Below are positions 10,201 through 16,737 of a stretch of 64,000 nt of DNA, in pieces. Every line of letters begins with the position of its first letter. Position 1 is the first letter of the stretch. The notes under the pieces were generated by a model. That model searched no databases, was not told the origin of the DNA, and worked only from the letters and a program-made list of their open reading frames with translations. The DNA is taken from contig OMWI01000014.1 of the NCBI GenBank assembly GCA_900314715.1, positions 42,545 through 106,544 on the forward strand, read 5' to 3'. The DNA comes from an uncultured Prevotellaceae bacterium. Its GTDB lineage: Bacteria > Bacteroidota > Bacteroidia > Bacteroidales > Bacteroidaceae. Position numbers and translations under genes: made by a program.

Positions 10201-10342
10201 TCCTTATTTCGACAACCAGCACCGCGCTTGGCAAGGTCGCGCTCTCGCCGTTATCCGCAACAACGGCAAACGTGGAAAGGCTACTCTCACGGTTACGGCA
10301 AATGGTTTGCCATCTGCTCGCATCACCCTTTCCGCCCAATAA
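7238..10342 (+). CDS. Alpha/beta hydrolase (esterase-like) fused to GH2 beta-galactosidase-type enzyme
   Basis: 1034 residues in one uninterrupted frame with a signal peptide ending 'MMATAQ'. Residues about 25-275 form an alpha/beta hydrolase with nucleophile elbow 'GMSCGG' (Ser153), a probable acid in 'GKEDIAY' (Asp215) and histidine in 'VGHGGTY' (His242). A basic linker ('PQKKRAKPTK') leads to a GH2 module from about residue 317: sugar-binding sandwich, TIM barrel with acid/base Glu665 in 'WSIGNEV' and likely nucleophile Glu744 in 'MQTESYP', then a DUF4982-like domain and an invasin-like C-terminal domain. The sandwich domain before 'RLWSPDDPYLYE' is about 40 residues shorter than in the GH2 at 29276-31723. 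The fusion suggests removal of an ester group and a beta-linked sugar from the same glycan. Substrate unknown. Confidence 0.85.
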   Translation: MKRTFFAVMMMCLCMMATAQNELKSRIVEDGGTGPYKAIMKEVGTLQAHTVFVPQDLTVFNAKKALPVLVWGNGACTNSPWEHYKFLNEIASHGYIVLATGYIPMNEEPYRGPMSTTQQQIESIDWAFAQNADPQSPYYQKIDTKHICVAGMSCGGLQSLFNCADSRISAMMICNSGLFKQETMRQAVGGMPMPPKKKLKELHTPIIYILGGKEDIAYENGMDDFHRIEHVPAIAINYPVGHGGTYRQAHGGEFTIPALAWLNWQLKGDQEAAKMFVGDDCGILKRKDWTIEKNNMMRAISLQPQKKRAKPTKMVGIERKKLLNDQWQFVLNDSNFTKAQAVTLPHDWSILQRFDKNTPAGNEGAYLPTGKGWYRRVLTLSKAYEGKKMRLYFEGVYMNSRVYVNGHEAGGWPYGYSSFWVDATPYLHVGRNEIVVSVDNSQQKNCRWYSGSGIYRNVWFVTTPMTYIDDWSVQVTTPDIHHVNLSATVIREDGSTYPLQRTIVVEQPRLWSPDDPYLYEAELEDAEGDRLTVQYGIRTIEYDAQRGLLLNGKSIKLNGACLHHDNGILGAAAYDDAEYRKAKLAKEAGFNAVRTSHNPPSESFLKACDEVGLLVIDEAFDGWRDKKNEHDYHKLIDQWWQRDIDALICRDRLHPSVFCWSIGNEVIERKKIEVIKTAHQMAERIHALDAQNRPVTSALAAWDRDWDIYDPLAAQHDIVGYNYMIFKAESDHERVPNRVMMQTESYPRDAWRNYRTSMDHPYIFGDFVWTGIDYLGESGIGRYYYEGEVPGESWERPLYPWHAAYCGDVDLIGQRKPISYYRSLLWNGGSTYMAVREPDGYRGKVKTTMWSTWPTQESWTWPAWENKPIEVEVYSEQPTVSLYLNDKLIGEQPVKEKKATFTLTYQPGTLRAQAGNERCEIQTAGKPANIRLTADRNSMKANGLAFIAVEIVDAEGRIVPTSSEGLTFTVSGNATLLAAGNADIKDEDPYFDNQHRAWQGRALAVIRNNGKRGKATLTVTANGLPSARITLSAQ

Positions 10343-10388
10343 AAGATACACATCATTGCAAGTGAAAGGATTTGTATAACAAAAACAC

Positions 10389-10657
10389 CTTAATGTGGCA
10401 ATGTGGCAATGTGGCAATGTGACAAAATAAGCAAAACGCCACTTTGCCACTTTGCCACTTTGCCACATTAAGCACTTTCCATATTGACATTGTCCATGAT
10501 TTAGGGTTTCAGATAGATAATAGGTTATAAATTGTAAGTAATTAATTTTATTATTATATTATATTATAATATAATATAATAATAACTCTATATATATACA
10601 GGGCGCTGCATATCGGAACCACCTTAATGTGGCAAAGTGGCAAAGTGGCAAAGTGGC
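10389..10657. repeat. Element A: inverted tandem-repeat arms around a 38-bp palindrome
   Basis: Three 35-base arms built from an 8-base unit (GTGGCAAA or GTGGCAAT). Arm 1, 10389-10423, is forward. Arm 2, 10438-10472, is inverted. Arm 3, 10623-10657, is forward and the exact reverse complement of arm 2. Between arms 2 and 3 lie 150 bases of AT-rich core with a perfect 38-base palindrome at 10548-10585. Arms 1 and 2 form a hairpin with a 14-base loop, 46 bases after the esterase-GH2 stop, and could act as a terminator. Arm 2 can pair with either arm 1 or arm 3. Same architecture as elements B-D. Confidence 0.9.
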
Positions 10658-10701
10658 AATGTGGCATTTTGCCTTCCATCACCAAAGCTATCCTTTGCAT
10701 C

Positions 10702-10767
10702 ATGCAAACTTATGGTTTAGGAGGCGCAAATATATGGTTTATCGGCCGTAAATATGGTGTTTGTCTT
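10702..10767. repeat. Three 22-bp tandem repeats (locus 1)
   Basis: Units start at 10702, 10724 and 10746. Each is 22 bases long and centred on AAANNTATGGTTT-like sequence ('aaacttatggttt', 'aaatatatggttt', 'aaatatggtgttt'). They lie between element A and the promoter of the next gene. The 22-base period equals two helical turns, so all cores face the same side of DNA. Related arrays lie at 25826-25891 and 33394-33525. Confidence 0.8.
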
Positions 10768-10825
10768 TTTTAACAATAAAACCGCGTTTTGTTAACAGAT
10801 TTTTACACCATTTAGAAGCCCTATT

Positions 10826-10857
10826 TTTGGCGGTTGGGATTTTTAGCAGTAACTTTG
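10826..10857 (+). promoter_or_regulatory. Promoter for the 10943-15799 gene run
   Basis: TTTG at 10826-10829 and TAACTTTG at 10850-10857 are separated by 20 bases. Transcription would begin near 10864, which rules out the in-frame ATG at 10862 as the main start and supports the ATG at 10943. Confidence 0.65.
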
Positions 10858-10942
10858 CACTATGAAAATAAATGACAATAATCGATACGAGTTTTGCAAG
10901 TTTTTGCTTGCTCCAATTTATAAGACAATCAACAAGAAACAA

Positions 10943-12043
10943 ATGAAAAAGACGATGCTAATGGTTGTAGCCGCCATAATGGTTACGTTAAGCGCAGAAG
11001 CGCAGAGAATCCGCACGATTGACAAGGAAGGCCAATCCATACCATTCGTTTCGGTGATGACCACCGACAACAAGTATATCGGCGTGACCGACGTGGAAGG
11101 CGTGATAGACGACGTGAAGGGAGCAGACACCATCATGGTGAGTCACGTGGCGTACAAAACCAAACTCTACAAGGTAAACGGCAAGAGCGGTAGCATTACG
11201 CTTGAAGATGCAGACTTCGGTTTGCCCGAGATAGTAGTGAAGAAGAAACCCTATGTGTATGTGCAAACATATTACCGCACCTATTCGTACGATGAGAAGG
11301 ATGGCATTTCGTACTATCGCGTGGGACTTACCGACAATGTCTACGACATAGCGAAGAAAGAACTGAAAGCCAGCACCAAACATGTTTCAAAAGCCAGTAT
11401 GGGCATTTTAAAATTTGCCGTGAATACGTTTATAGGAGACAGACTCGACAGGCAAAGCCGAATAAAAGTCAACAAGCTCGAAAAGATTTTTGCACGAAGC
11501 AATTCGAAGCTCAAGATGAAGATAACCGATGAGGGGAAAGGCAGGAAGCGCATCAGCGACTTTAAGGGAACAATAGGCTATATTACCGACAACACGAAAA
11601 CAGGTCAGCGTAAATTTTCATACAACAATTCCTTGATTCGCGCTCACGAGTTAGAGGCAGAGGGAAACACGAAGAAGCTGAAAAAGCAAGAAGCCAGAAG
11701 AGCCAATGAAAAGAACCAACAGCAAGCCGACTTCCACCTCTACAACATCGACGAAAACGGCAACTACTCGCCAGAAGACTTCGTCATGTCGCAATTGATG
11801 TCATCTTGGGATGAAGTGCAGAAAGACAGCAGCTTGGTTCACAACATTACTTGTTCGCAGGTGTTCAACGTCGAACGTGCTTACGTGGATAAGAATGAAC
11901 TGAAGCAGAAGAAGAAGGAAAACAAGATGAAGATGACGTACGAGAATGTGCGTGAGTTTGAGCGCACGCATAACATCCCACCGCTCTCTCCCAACATTCA
12001 AAAGCGACTCAACGAACTGTGGAAGATGGACAAGGATGATTGA
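10943..12043 (+). CDS. Secreted protein with CarboxypepD_reg-like domain, unknown function
   Basis: 366 residues from the ATG at 10943. This start gives a clean signal peptide (MKKTMLMVVAAIMVTLSAEAQ) and lies downstream of the predicted transcription start, whereas the earlier ATG at 10862 would put 27 extra residues in front. Residues about 20-105 look like a carboxypeptidase-regulatory-like beta-sandwich ('IPFVSVMTTDNKYIGVTDVEG', 'ADTIMVSHVAYKTK'). The rest is Lys-rich and helical, with 'KKLKKQEARRANEKNQQQ', and has no recognised catalytic motif. The DNA-encoded pattern is typical of periplasmic or outer-membrane-associated Bacteroidetes proteins. First gene of a run of five on the plus strand. 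Confidence 0.7.
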   Translation: MKKTMLMVVAAIMVTLSAEAQRIRTIDKEGQSIPFVSVMTTDNKYIGVTDVEGVIDDVKGADTIMVSHVAYKTKLYKVNGKSGSITLEDADFGLPEIVVKKKPYVYVQTYYRTYSYDEKDGISYYRVGLTDNVYDIAKKELKASTKHVSKASMGILKFAVNTFIGDRLDRQSRIKVNKLEKIFARSNSKLKMKITDEGKGRKRISDFKGTIGYITDNTKTGQRKFSYNNSLIRAHELEAEGNTKKLKKQEARRANEKNQQQADFHLYNIDENGNYSPEDFVMSQLMSSWDEVQKDSSLVHNITCSQVFNVERAYVDKNELKQKKKENKMKMTYENVREFERTHNIPPLSPNIQKRLNELWKMDKDD

Positions 12044-12076
12044 GAAGAAATCTCATAAAAAAGATAACGAAACAAC

Positions 12077-12838
12077 ATGAACATCAAGTTACACACTCCA
12101 AAGAGTTTGAAGATGGGCAGCGGGATGGGTTCGATGAAACAATTTCTGCTATCGATATTAGCCACCACCGTATCCATCGCGCTCACTTTCGGTACGGCTG
12201 CCGTCTTGGATGGCAAAAAGAAGCAAAAGGAGAAGCGCGAGATTGTGATGATGGTGATGTACGACATGTACGGCTCACTTCAAACGATGAAAGAGGCAGA
12301 GGCGATAACACACCAGTTGTTGGACATTCAAATAAAGATAGCGGAAGACACCACCAAGTTTGAAACGTTGAGGTATCAGGGGCTCGGAAAAATACCGATG
12401 GCTGACTATACGGAAGCGACTGAACGTATTTTCTCTACAAGCATTGAAACCATCAATACTGTAGGAAACGTACTCTTCACCGAAAAGGTGTCTGAATTCT
12501 ACCAGATGCGCAAGCAATTCAAGACAATGGTATGCGATTCGATTTGGGAAGATGTCTCCAGGATAGCCCCCGGTTCCAGCGTAAAGGCAGTTCTTTCTAT
12601 GGATTATTTTGACTATGCCTTGCTAACAAATAGTTACACGAATGGGATGGAGCGTATTTTCGAACAATGCAAGCAAATGATGGATGTAACCGACGAGGAG
12701 ATTGATGCCTATCGGGAACAGAAAAAGCAATGGGAAAAGAAGGAAGTATCTGATGAACTCTTCGATTCGAAGCAAGAAGAATTGATTCAACTTCAAGATA
12801 GATTAAATGATGCTAAGAGTAAATTAAAGATAAAATAA
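12077..12838 (+). CDS. Inner-membrane protein with one transmembrane segment, unknown function
   Basis: 253 residues. A short cytoplasmic N-terminus (MNIKLHTPKSLKMGSGMG) precedes one hydrophobic segment ('FLLSILATTVSIALTFGTAA', about residues 23-42). A lysine-rich patch ('DGKKKQKEKRE') and a long helical domain follow, ending in a probable coiled coil ('EELIQLQDRLNDAKSKLKIK'). No catalytic motif is visible. It lies 33 bases after the preceding gene and 35 bases before the start of the TlpA-like gene, in a probable operon. I recall similar Bacteroidetes proteins of unknown role, so the family is conserved but not characterised. Confidence 0.65.
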   Translation: MNIKLHTPKSLKMGSGMGSMKQFLLSILATTVSIALTFGTAAVLDGKKKQKEKREIVMMVMYDMYGSLQTMKEAEAITHQLLDIQIKIAEDTTKFETLRYQGLGKIPMADYTEATERIFSTSIETINTVGNVLFTEKVSEFYQMRKQFKTMVCDSIWEDVSRIAPGSSVKAVLSMDYFDYALLTNSYTNGMERIFEQCKQMMDVTDEEIDAYREQKKQWEKKEVSDELFDSKQEELIQLQDRLNDAKSKLKIK

Positions 12839-12873
12839 TAATGATTGAATATTTCGGACGAAAGGAATTAGGT

Positions 12874-14025
12874 ATGAAAGCAAAGAGAACGATTCTGAGC
12901 ATGATGCTCGCAGCCGTTGCTATATGCGGATGGGCTGCAAATGGCGATAAGACGTTGAAGGTAAAACTTGACCTCATCGACTTCGGCGACACGGTGGCAT
13001 TATATCGTTCAGGACATGAAGATCTGACGTTTATCGGCAAGGACGGTAAGTTTGAGTTTGAGATGCAAGTGGATACGGTTTGCGAAGGTATCTTCCTGCA
13101 ACCTCAGTTGTTGCGTGGCAACATGGAGGGCGATTTGCGTTACTATTCCTTACCGCTTATTGGAGGTGAATCAGTGCGCGTGTTGGATACCAACAAGAAA
13201 CGCTATGATGTGGACGGAACGGGCTTCTACGCTGATTACCACCAGATAGACCTCTTTTGTGAGAATGGCGGTAAGGAGCTTGAAGACAATACCGCCAAGT
13301 ATCGCAAGATGAAAGCCGACAACACCATCAGCAAGGAAGAGCGCAACAAGTTTTACGATGAGGTTTATAAGCCCAGTTACGACCGCTATCAACAATCATT
13401 GGTAGATTACGTGAAAGCGCATCCCTCACAAGAAGCATCCATGTTTATACTCAAGAAAATCAACGGTCTCGACAAGATGAAAGAGACTTATCAACTATTG
13501 GATGCCTCTGTACGTGAAGGTCGCATGAAACCATGCTATGACCAATGGGTGAAGAGATTAGAGGAGGAAATTGCAGCTGAGGCACAAGAGAAAGAGGCTC
13601 AGAAGAAGCAAGCAAAAGGATTGGATGCGCCATTGTTTACCCTCAACGACCTGAATGGCAAGCCTCTTGCATTAACCTCATTGCGTGGTAAGTACGTAAT
13701 TCTCGACTTCTGGGGTTCATGGTGTGTATGGTGTATTAAGGGTTTCCCAAAGATGAAGGAATACTATGCCAAATATCCTGGTAAGTTTGAGATTCTTGGC
13801 GTAGATTGCAACGATACGGAAGACAAATGGCGTGCTGCCGTGAAGAAACACGAACTACCATGGTTGCATGTATATTGCCCTTCAAGTTCGACGCTTTTGG
13901 CCGACTATGGAGTAACGGGATTCCCCACGAAGATTATCATCGGTCCTGACGGGAAAATCGTGAAGTCCATCGTTGGAGAAGACCCTGCATTCTATACGTT
14001 GCTTGACGAGTTGTTCGGCAAGTAA
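12874..14025 (+). CDS. TlpA/ResA-like thioredoxin-fold protein with DUF4369-like N-terminus
   Basis: 383 residues from ATG 12874, which gives the signal peptide MKAKRTILSMMLAAVAICGWA; an in-frame ATG at 12841 would add 11 charged residues. The N-terminal half resembles the DUF4369-type sandwich common in these proteins, followed by a helical, Glu/Lys-rich linker. The C-terminal 130 residues form a periplasmic thioredoxin domain: 'LRGKYVILDFWGSWCVWC' with the redox pair CVWC, 'GVDCNDTEDKW' and the cis-proline motif 'GVTGFPTKIII'. Members act as thiol-disulfide reductases in cytochrome maturation or envelope redox balance; the Bacteroidetes group is mostly uncharacterised. Confidence 0.85.
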   Translation: MKAKRTILSMMLAAVAICGWAANGDKTLKVKLDLIDFGDTVALYRSGHEDLTFIGKDGKFEFEMQVDTVCEGIFLQPQLLRGNMEGDLRYYSLPLIGGESVRVLDTNKKRYDVDGTGFYADYHQIDLFCENGGKELEDNTAKYRKMKADNTISKEERNKFYDEVYKPSYDRYQQSLVDYVKAHPSQEASMFILKKINGLDKMKETYQLLDASVREGRMKPCYDQWVKRLEEEIAAEAQEKEAQKKQAKGLDAPLFTLNDLNGKPLALTSLRGKYVILDFWGSWCVWCIKGFPKMKEYYAKYPGKFEILGVDCNDTEDKWRAAVKKHELPWLHVYCPSSSTLLADYGVTGFPTKIIIGPDGKIVKSIVGEDPAFYTLLDELFGK

Positions 14026-14056
14026 AATAAGACGAGCATTGGCATATCGTTGGAAT

Positions 14057-15466
14057 ATGGGCAAAATCATCTTCATGACACTATTCTCCCTTCTTGCCAT
14101 GTCGGGATGGGCAGACGACAAGATTATTGTTTCCCAATTAGAGGGAAGCATCACGTTTGTGGTAGATGAAAATTTGGTTCCCATCGAACAATCGAACAGA
14201 TTGTCTGATGGGAATCTCATTGCCAAATCCCTTCTATTCAACGAGAACATCCCAAAAGATGCCTATCATATCGTGGCAACCAGTTTCGGTGATGCACAAA
14301 ACTTGAGGTATATCGGAAAGGATGCTTTTTATTCAAGCATCGTCAAGGCATATTCCAAACATCAGTCTATCACGCTCTCACCAGACATGATTTGGCTTGT
14401 TATCTGCCAAGGATTTGCGCGATACGTGAATGCTCATAGCGAAGCATTGCGCCCAAAATTGGTAAGCCATGAGGGTGTGATGGACTTGGCGATTGAGTCT
14501 GAAAACGACTTACTTTCAGAGCAGGTGGATTGGCAGAAGTTGATAGGCGATTTTGCGTCGCAAATCGACAAATACACCAAAGGCAACATGGCCAAAAACA
14601 TCATGGCCGACTTTACGACAACTGGTTCGGCGGAATGCGTTGCATCGCAAATTACGTTGATGGAGAGCGTAAAGTCGTACTTTGAATATATTGTCTATAG
14701 AATCGCTTGCGGCATTCCCAGCATTACGTTGAAAGGAACACCTAAGGATTGGCGTCGTGTGATGGAGAAAACCAAACGATTGGGTGAATTCGGATTGAGC
14801 GAATGGACGAATAGTTTAGAGCCGATTCTGACTGAGTTTATTCATACCGCAGAAGGAAAGCCCAATCAACGATTTTGGCAAGAAATCGTCAAAAAGCAGC
14901 AAGTAGACAAGTTGAAAGGTGGAGCATGCAGTCCTGAAGAGCCCACCGAAGTAGACGGATGGATTTTGAAATTCTTCCCGAATGATAAAGGACAGACACT
15001 CGACTCCACTCCACATACAAGGGGAATGCCATCTGAATACGTGCGAGTAGGCTTCAAATATCGTGTGCTCGACCCTCTACAGGGTACTATCATCAAAAAC
15101 ACGCCTATGGAATTATGGGCAGGATTTGTAGGGGTTGAAGTGGACACCTTGACAAACACGTTGACACCGAAAATTGGTTGGTTGGTACGAGTAGCCGAGA
15201 ATGACGATGAACTACTGAAAGACCTTAAGAAAAACGATAATAATAATTATTGGGGTATAGAACTCAGAGTGAAAGAAGTGCCTGAAATCCTCGCCAAACT
15301 ACAACATATCAAACGTCTGCATCTTGAGTTTACCGACACCGTTGCATTGCCTGAATGGTTCGACCGTCTGACCATAGATGATTTATCCATCAAGGGAACG
15401 ATGACAGATGCAGAGAAGGAAAGTTTAGAGAAAAGATTTCCTAAGGCAAAGATTATCAAGAAATAA
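14057..15466 (+). CDS. DUF4419 domain protein, secreted
   Basis: 469 residues from ATG 14057, chosen because it gives the signal peptide MGKIIFMTLFSLLAMSGWADD and lies 31 bases after the preceding stop. The ATG at 13973 would overlap the thioredoxin gene. The body matches the DUF4419 pattern: 'ALSPDMIW'-type region seen here as 'TLSPDMIWLVICQGFARYVN', then 'LRPKLVSHEGVMDL', 'WQKLIGDFASQIDK', and the core 'SAECVASQITLMESVKSYFEY' with 'CGIPSITLKGTPKDW'. The biochemical role of DUF4419 is unknown. The C-terminus ('RLHLEFTDTVALPEWFDRL') looks like a short leucine-rich stretch. Confidence 0.78.
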   Translation: MGKIIFMTLFSLLAMSGWADDKIIVSQLEGSITFVVDENLVPIEQSNRLSDGNLIAKSLLFNENIPKDAYHIVATSFGDAQNLRYIGKDAFYSSIVKAYSKHQSITLSPDMIWLVICQGFARYVNAHSEALRPKLVSHEGVMDLAIESENDLLSEQVDWQKLIGDFASQIDKYTKGNMAKNIMADFTTTGSAECVASQITLMESVKSYFEYIVYRIACGIPSITLKGTPKDWRRVMEKTKRLGEFGLSEWTNSLEPILTEFIHTAEGKPNQRFWQEIVKKQQVDKLKGGACSPEEPTEVDGWILKFFPNDKGQTLDSTPHTRGMPSEYVRVGFKYRVLDPLQGTIIKNTPMELWAGFVGVEVDTLTNTLTPKIGWLVRVAENDDELLKDLKKNDNNNYWGIELRVKEVPEILAKLQHIKRLHLEFTDTVALPEWFDRLTIDDLSIKGTMTDAEKESLEKRFPKAKIIKK

Positions 15467-15481
15467 GCATTAGAACTGACT

Positions 15482-15799
15482 ATGGCAAGCAATGCAGATT
15501 TTGTACAATATATCGTAGACCAATGTAGTGGTGCGGGTGAAATTGTAGCCAAGAAAATGTTTGGCGATTACGGCATTTATTGTAATGGCAAAATTTTCGG
15601 ACTTATCTGCGACAACCGCTTTTACCTGAAACCAACTGAAGCTGGTCACGCATTGTTAAGAAAGGAAGAACTTAGGCCTCCTTACGATGGTGCAAAAGAC
15701 TATTTCTACATTGCCGACGTAGACGATCGTGACTACCTTTCCTCCCTTGTTCGCGTAACCTACAAAGCTTTGCCAGAGCCGAAGAAGCGAAAGAAGTAA
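15482..15799 (+). CDS. TfoX N-terminal domain protein
   Basis: 105 residues, no signal peptide. It begins MASNADFVQYIVDQCSGAG and shows the TfoX/Sxy N-terminal pattern 'KKMFGDYGIYCNGKIFGLICD', 'YLKPTEAGHALL' and 'RPPYDGAKDYFYI'. In gamma-proteobacteria TfoX regulates competence, but single-domain copies in Bacteroidetes have no established role. It starts 16 bases after the DUF4419 stop and closes the gene run. The next gene is convergent, 65 bases away. Confidence 0.85.
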   Translation: MASNADFVQYIVDQCSGAGEIVAKKMFGDYGIYCNGKIFGLICDNRFYLKPTEAGHALLRKEELRPPYDGAKDYFYIADVDDRDYLSSLVRVTYKALPEPKKRKK

Positions 15800-15864
15800 T
15801 CCACCCATTCTGCCCGTTCAAGCAAACAAAAATAGATTGAATAAAGCTATCTAAAACTCAATCG

Positions 15865-16737
15865 TCACACATTCCCTAAGTATACATTTTGTATTCCTTC
15901 CGCATGAGCGATTTGCTTAGCCGCTTGCAATGTTCGAAGAGGAGTTGGCGGAATGTTTTCCATCTTATATCTTGGAAAGAAACGACTGAAATGAAGGGGA
16001 GCATTGGCAAGGCCATTTTCCTTCATCCATCGACACATCCGACGAATCATATCCATATCGTCATTCACTCCTGGGATAATGAGATTCGTCAGTTCTATCC
16101 ACACACCCGCATCTCTCATGCTGATAATCGTTTCCAACACCGTAGAGAGATGTCCACCACTAACACGTTGATAGATGTCGTCACTAAAGGATTTCAAGTC
16201 AACATTAGCTGCATCAATATACGGCAAAAGGTCAGCCAATGGTTCTTTACACACATATCCAGCCGTAACGAGTATATTCCAAATACCCTTTTCATGCGCC
16301 AATCGTGCCGTATCCATAACGTACTCTATATAAGTCAACGGTTCCGTATAGGTATAGGCAATACCGGGTTGATGATGTTTCTCACATAAGCTAACGACAC
16401 CTTCAGGAGAAAGGTCGTAACACTCCACTTGCTCAGGAAGCACCTGCGAGATGTCGTGATTCTGACAATTCAGACAACGGAAATTACACCCCGTACAAGC
16501 AATGGAAAGACAGGTAGTACCAGGATGAAAATGATAGAGAGGTTTCTTCTCAATGGGGTCTATCGCCAATGCACAAGGCTTCCCATAGACATCGCTGACA
16601 AGTACGCCATCTTGATTTCGACGACTCTTACAAACTCCCGTCTTTCCCTCTGCTATACGACAATGATGTGGACAAAGTAAACACTCTACCCTACCATTTT
16701 CCAATCGCCGATAATATCTACACTCGTATGGTTCCAT
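15865..16737 (-). CDS. amrS: AmmeMemoRadiSam system radical SAM enzyme
   Basis: 290-residue cytoplasmic radical SAM enzyme. The cluster motif CxxxCxxC is seen in 'TGCNFRCLNCQNHD', and an N-terminal cysteine set ('CLLCPHHCRIAEGKTGVC') matches the family. 'VDLKSFSDDIYQRVSGG' and 'ELTNLIIPGVNDD' are typical of the AmrS/pyruvate-formate-lyase-activase-like group. Its start codon overlaps the stop of the AmrB/A gene by one base (TGATG), so translation is coupled. In the AmmeMemoRadiSam set it is thought to act together with Memo-like and AMMECR1-like proteins in an uncharacterised modification. Confidence 0.9.
   Translation of the reverse strand: MEPYECRYYRRLENGRVECLLCPHHCRIAEGKTGVCKSRRNQDGVLVSDVYGKPCALAIDPIEKKPLYHFHPGTTCLSIACTGCNFRCLNCQNHDISQVLPEQVECYDLSPEGVVSLCEKHHQPGIAYTYTEPLTYIEYVMDTARLAHEKGIWNILVTAGYVCKEPLADLLPYIDAANVDLKSFSDDIYQRVSGGHLSTVLETIISMRDAGVWIELTNLIIPGVNDDMDMIRRMCRWMKENGLANAPLHFSRFFPRYKMENIPPTPLRTLQAAKQIAHAEGIQNVYLGNV

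Noticed and set aside
7238-10342. Frameshift at the esterase-GH2 junction
   Set aside because: The frame is continuous through residues 275-330 with a clean linker, so the fusion is present in the sequence itself.
10862-10942. Upstream ATG of the CarboxypepD-like gene
   Set aside because: It lies only five bases after the predicted -7 box and would place 27 residues ahead of a normal signal peptide.
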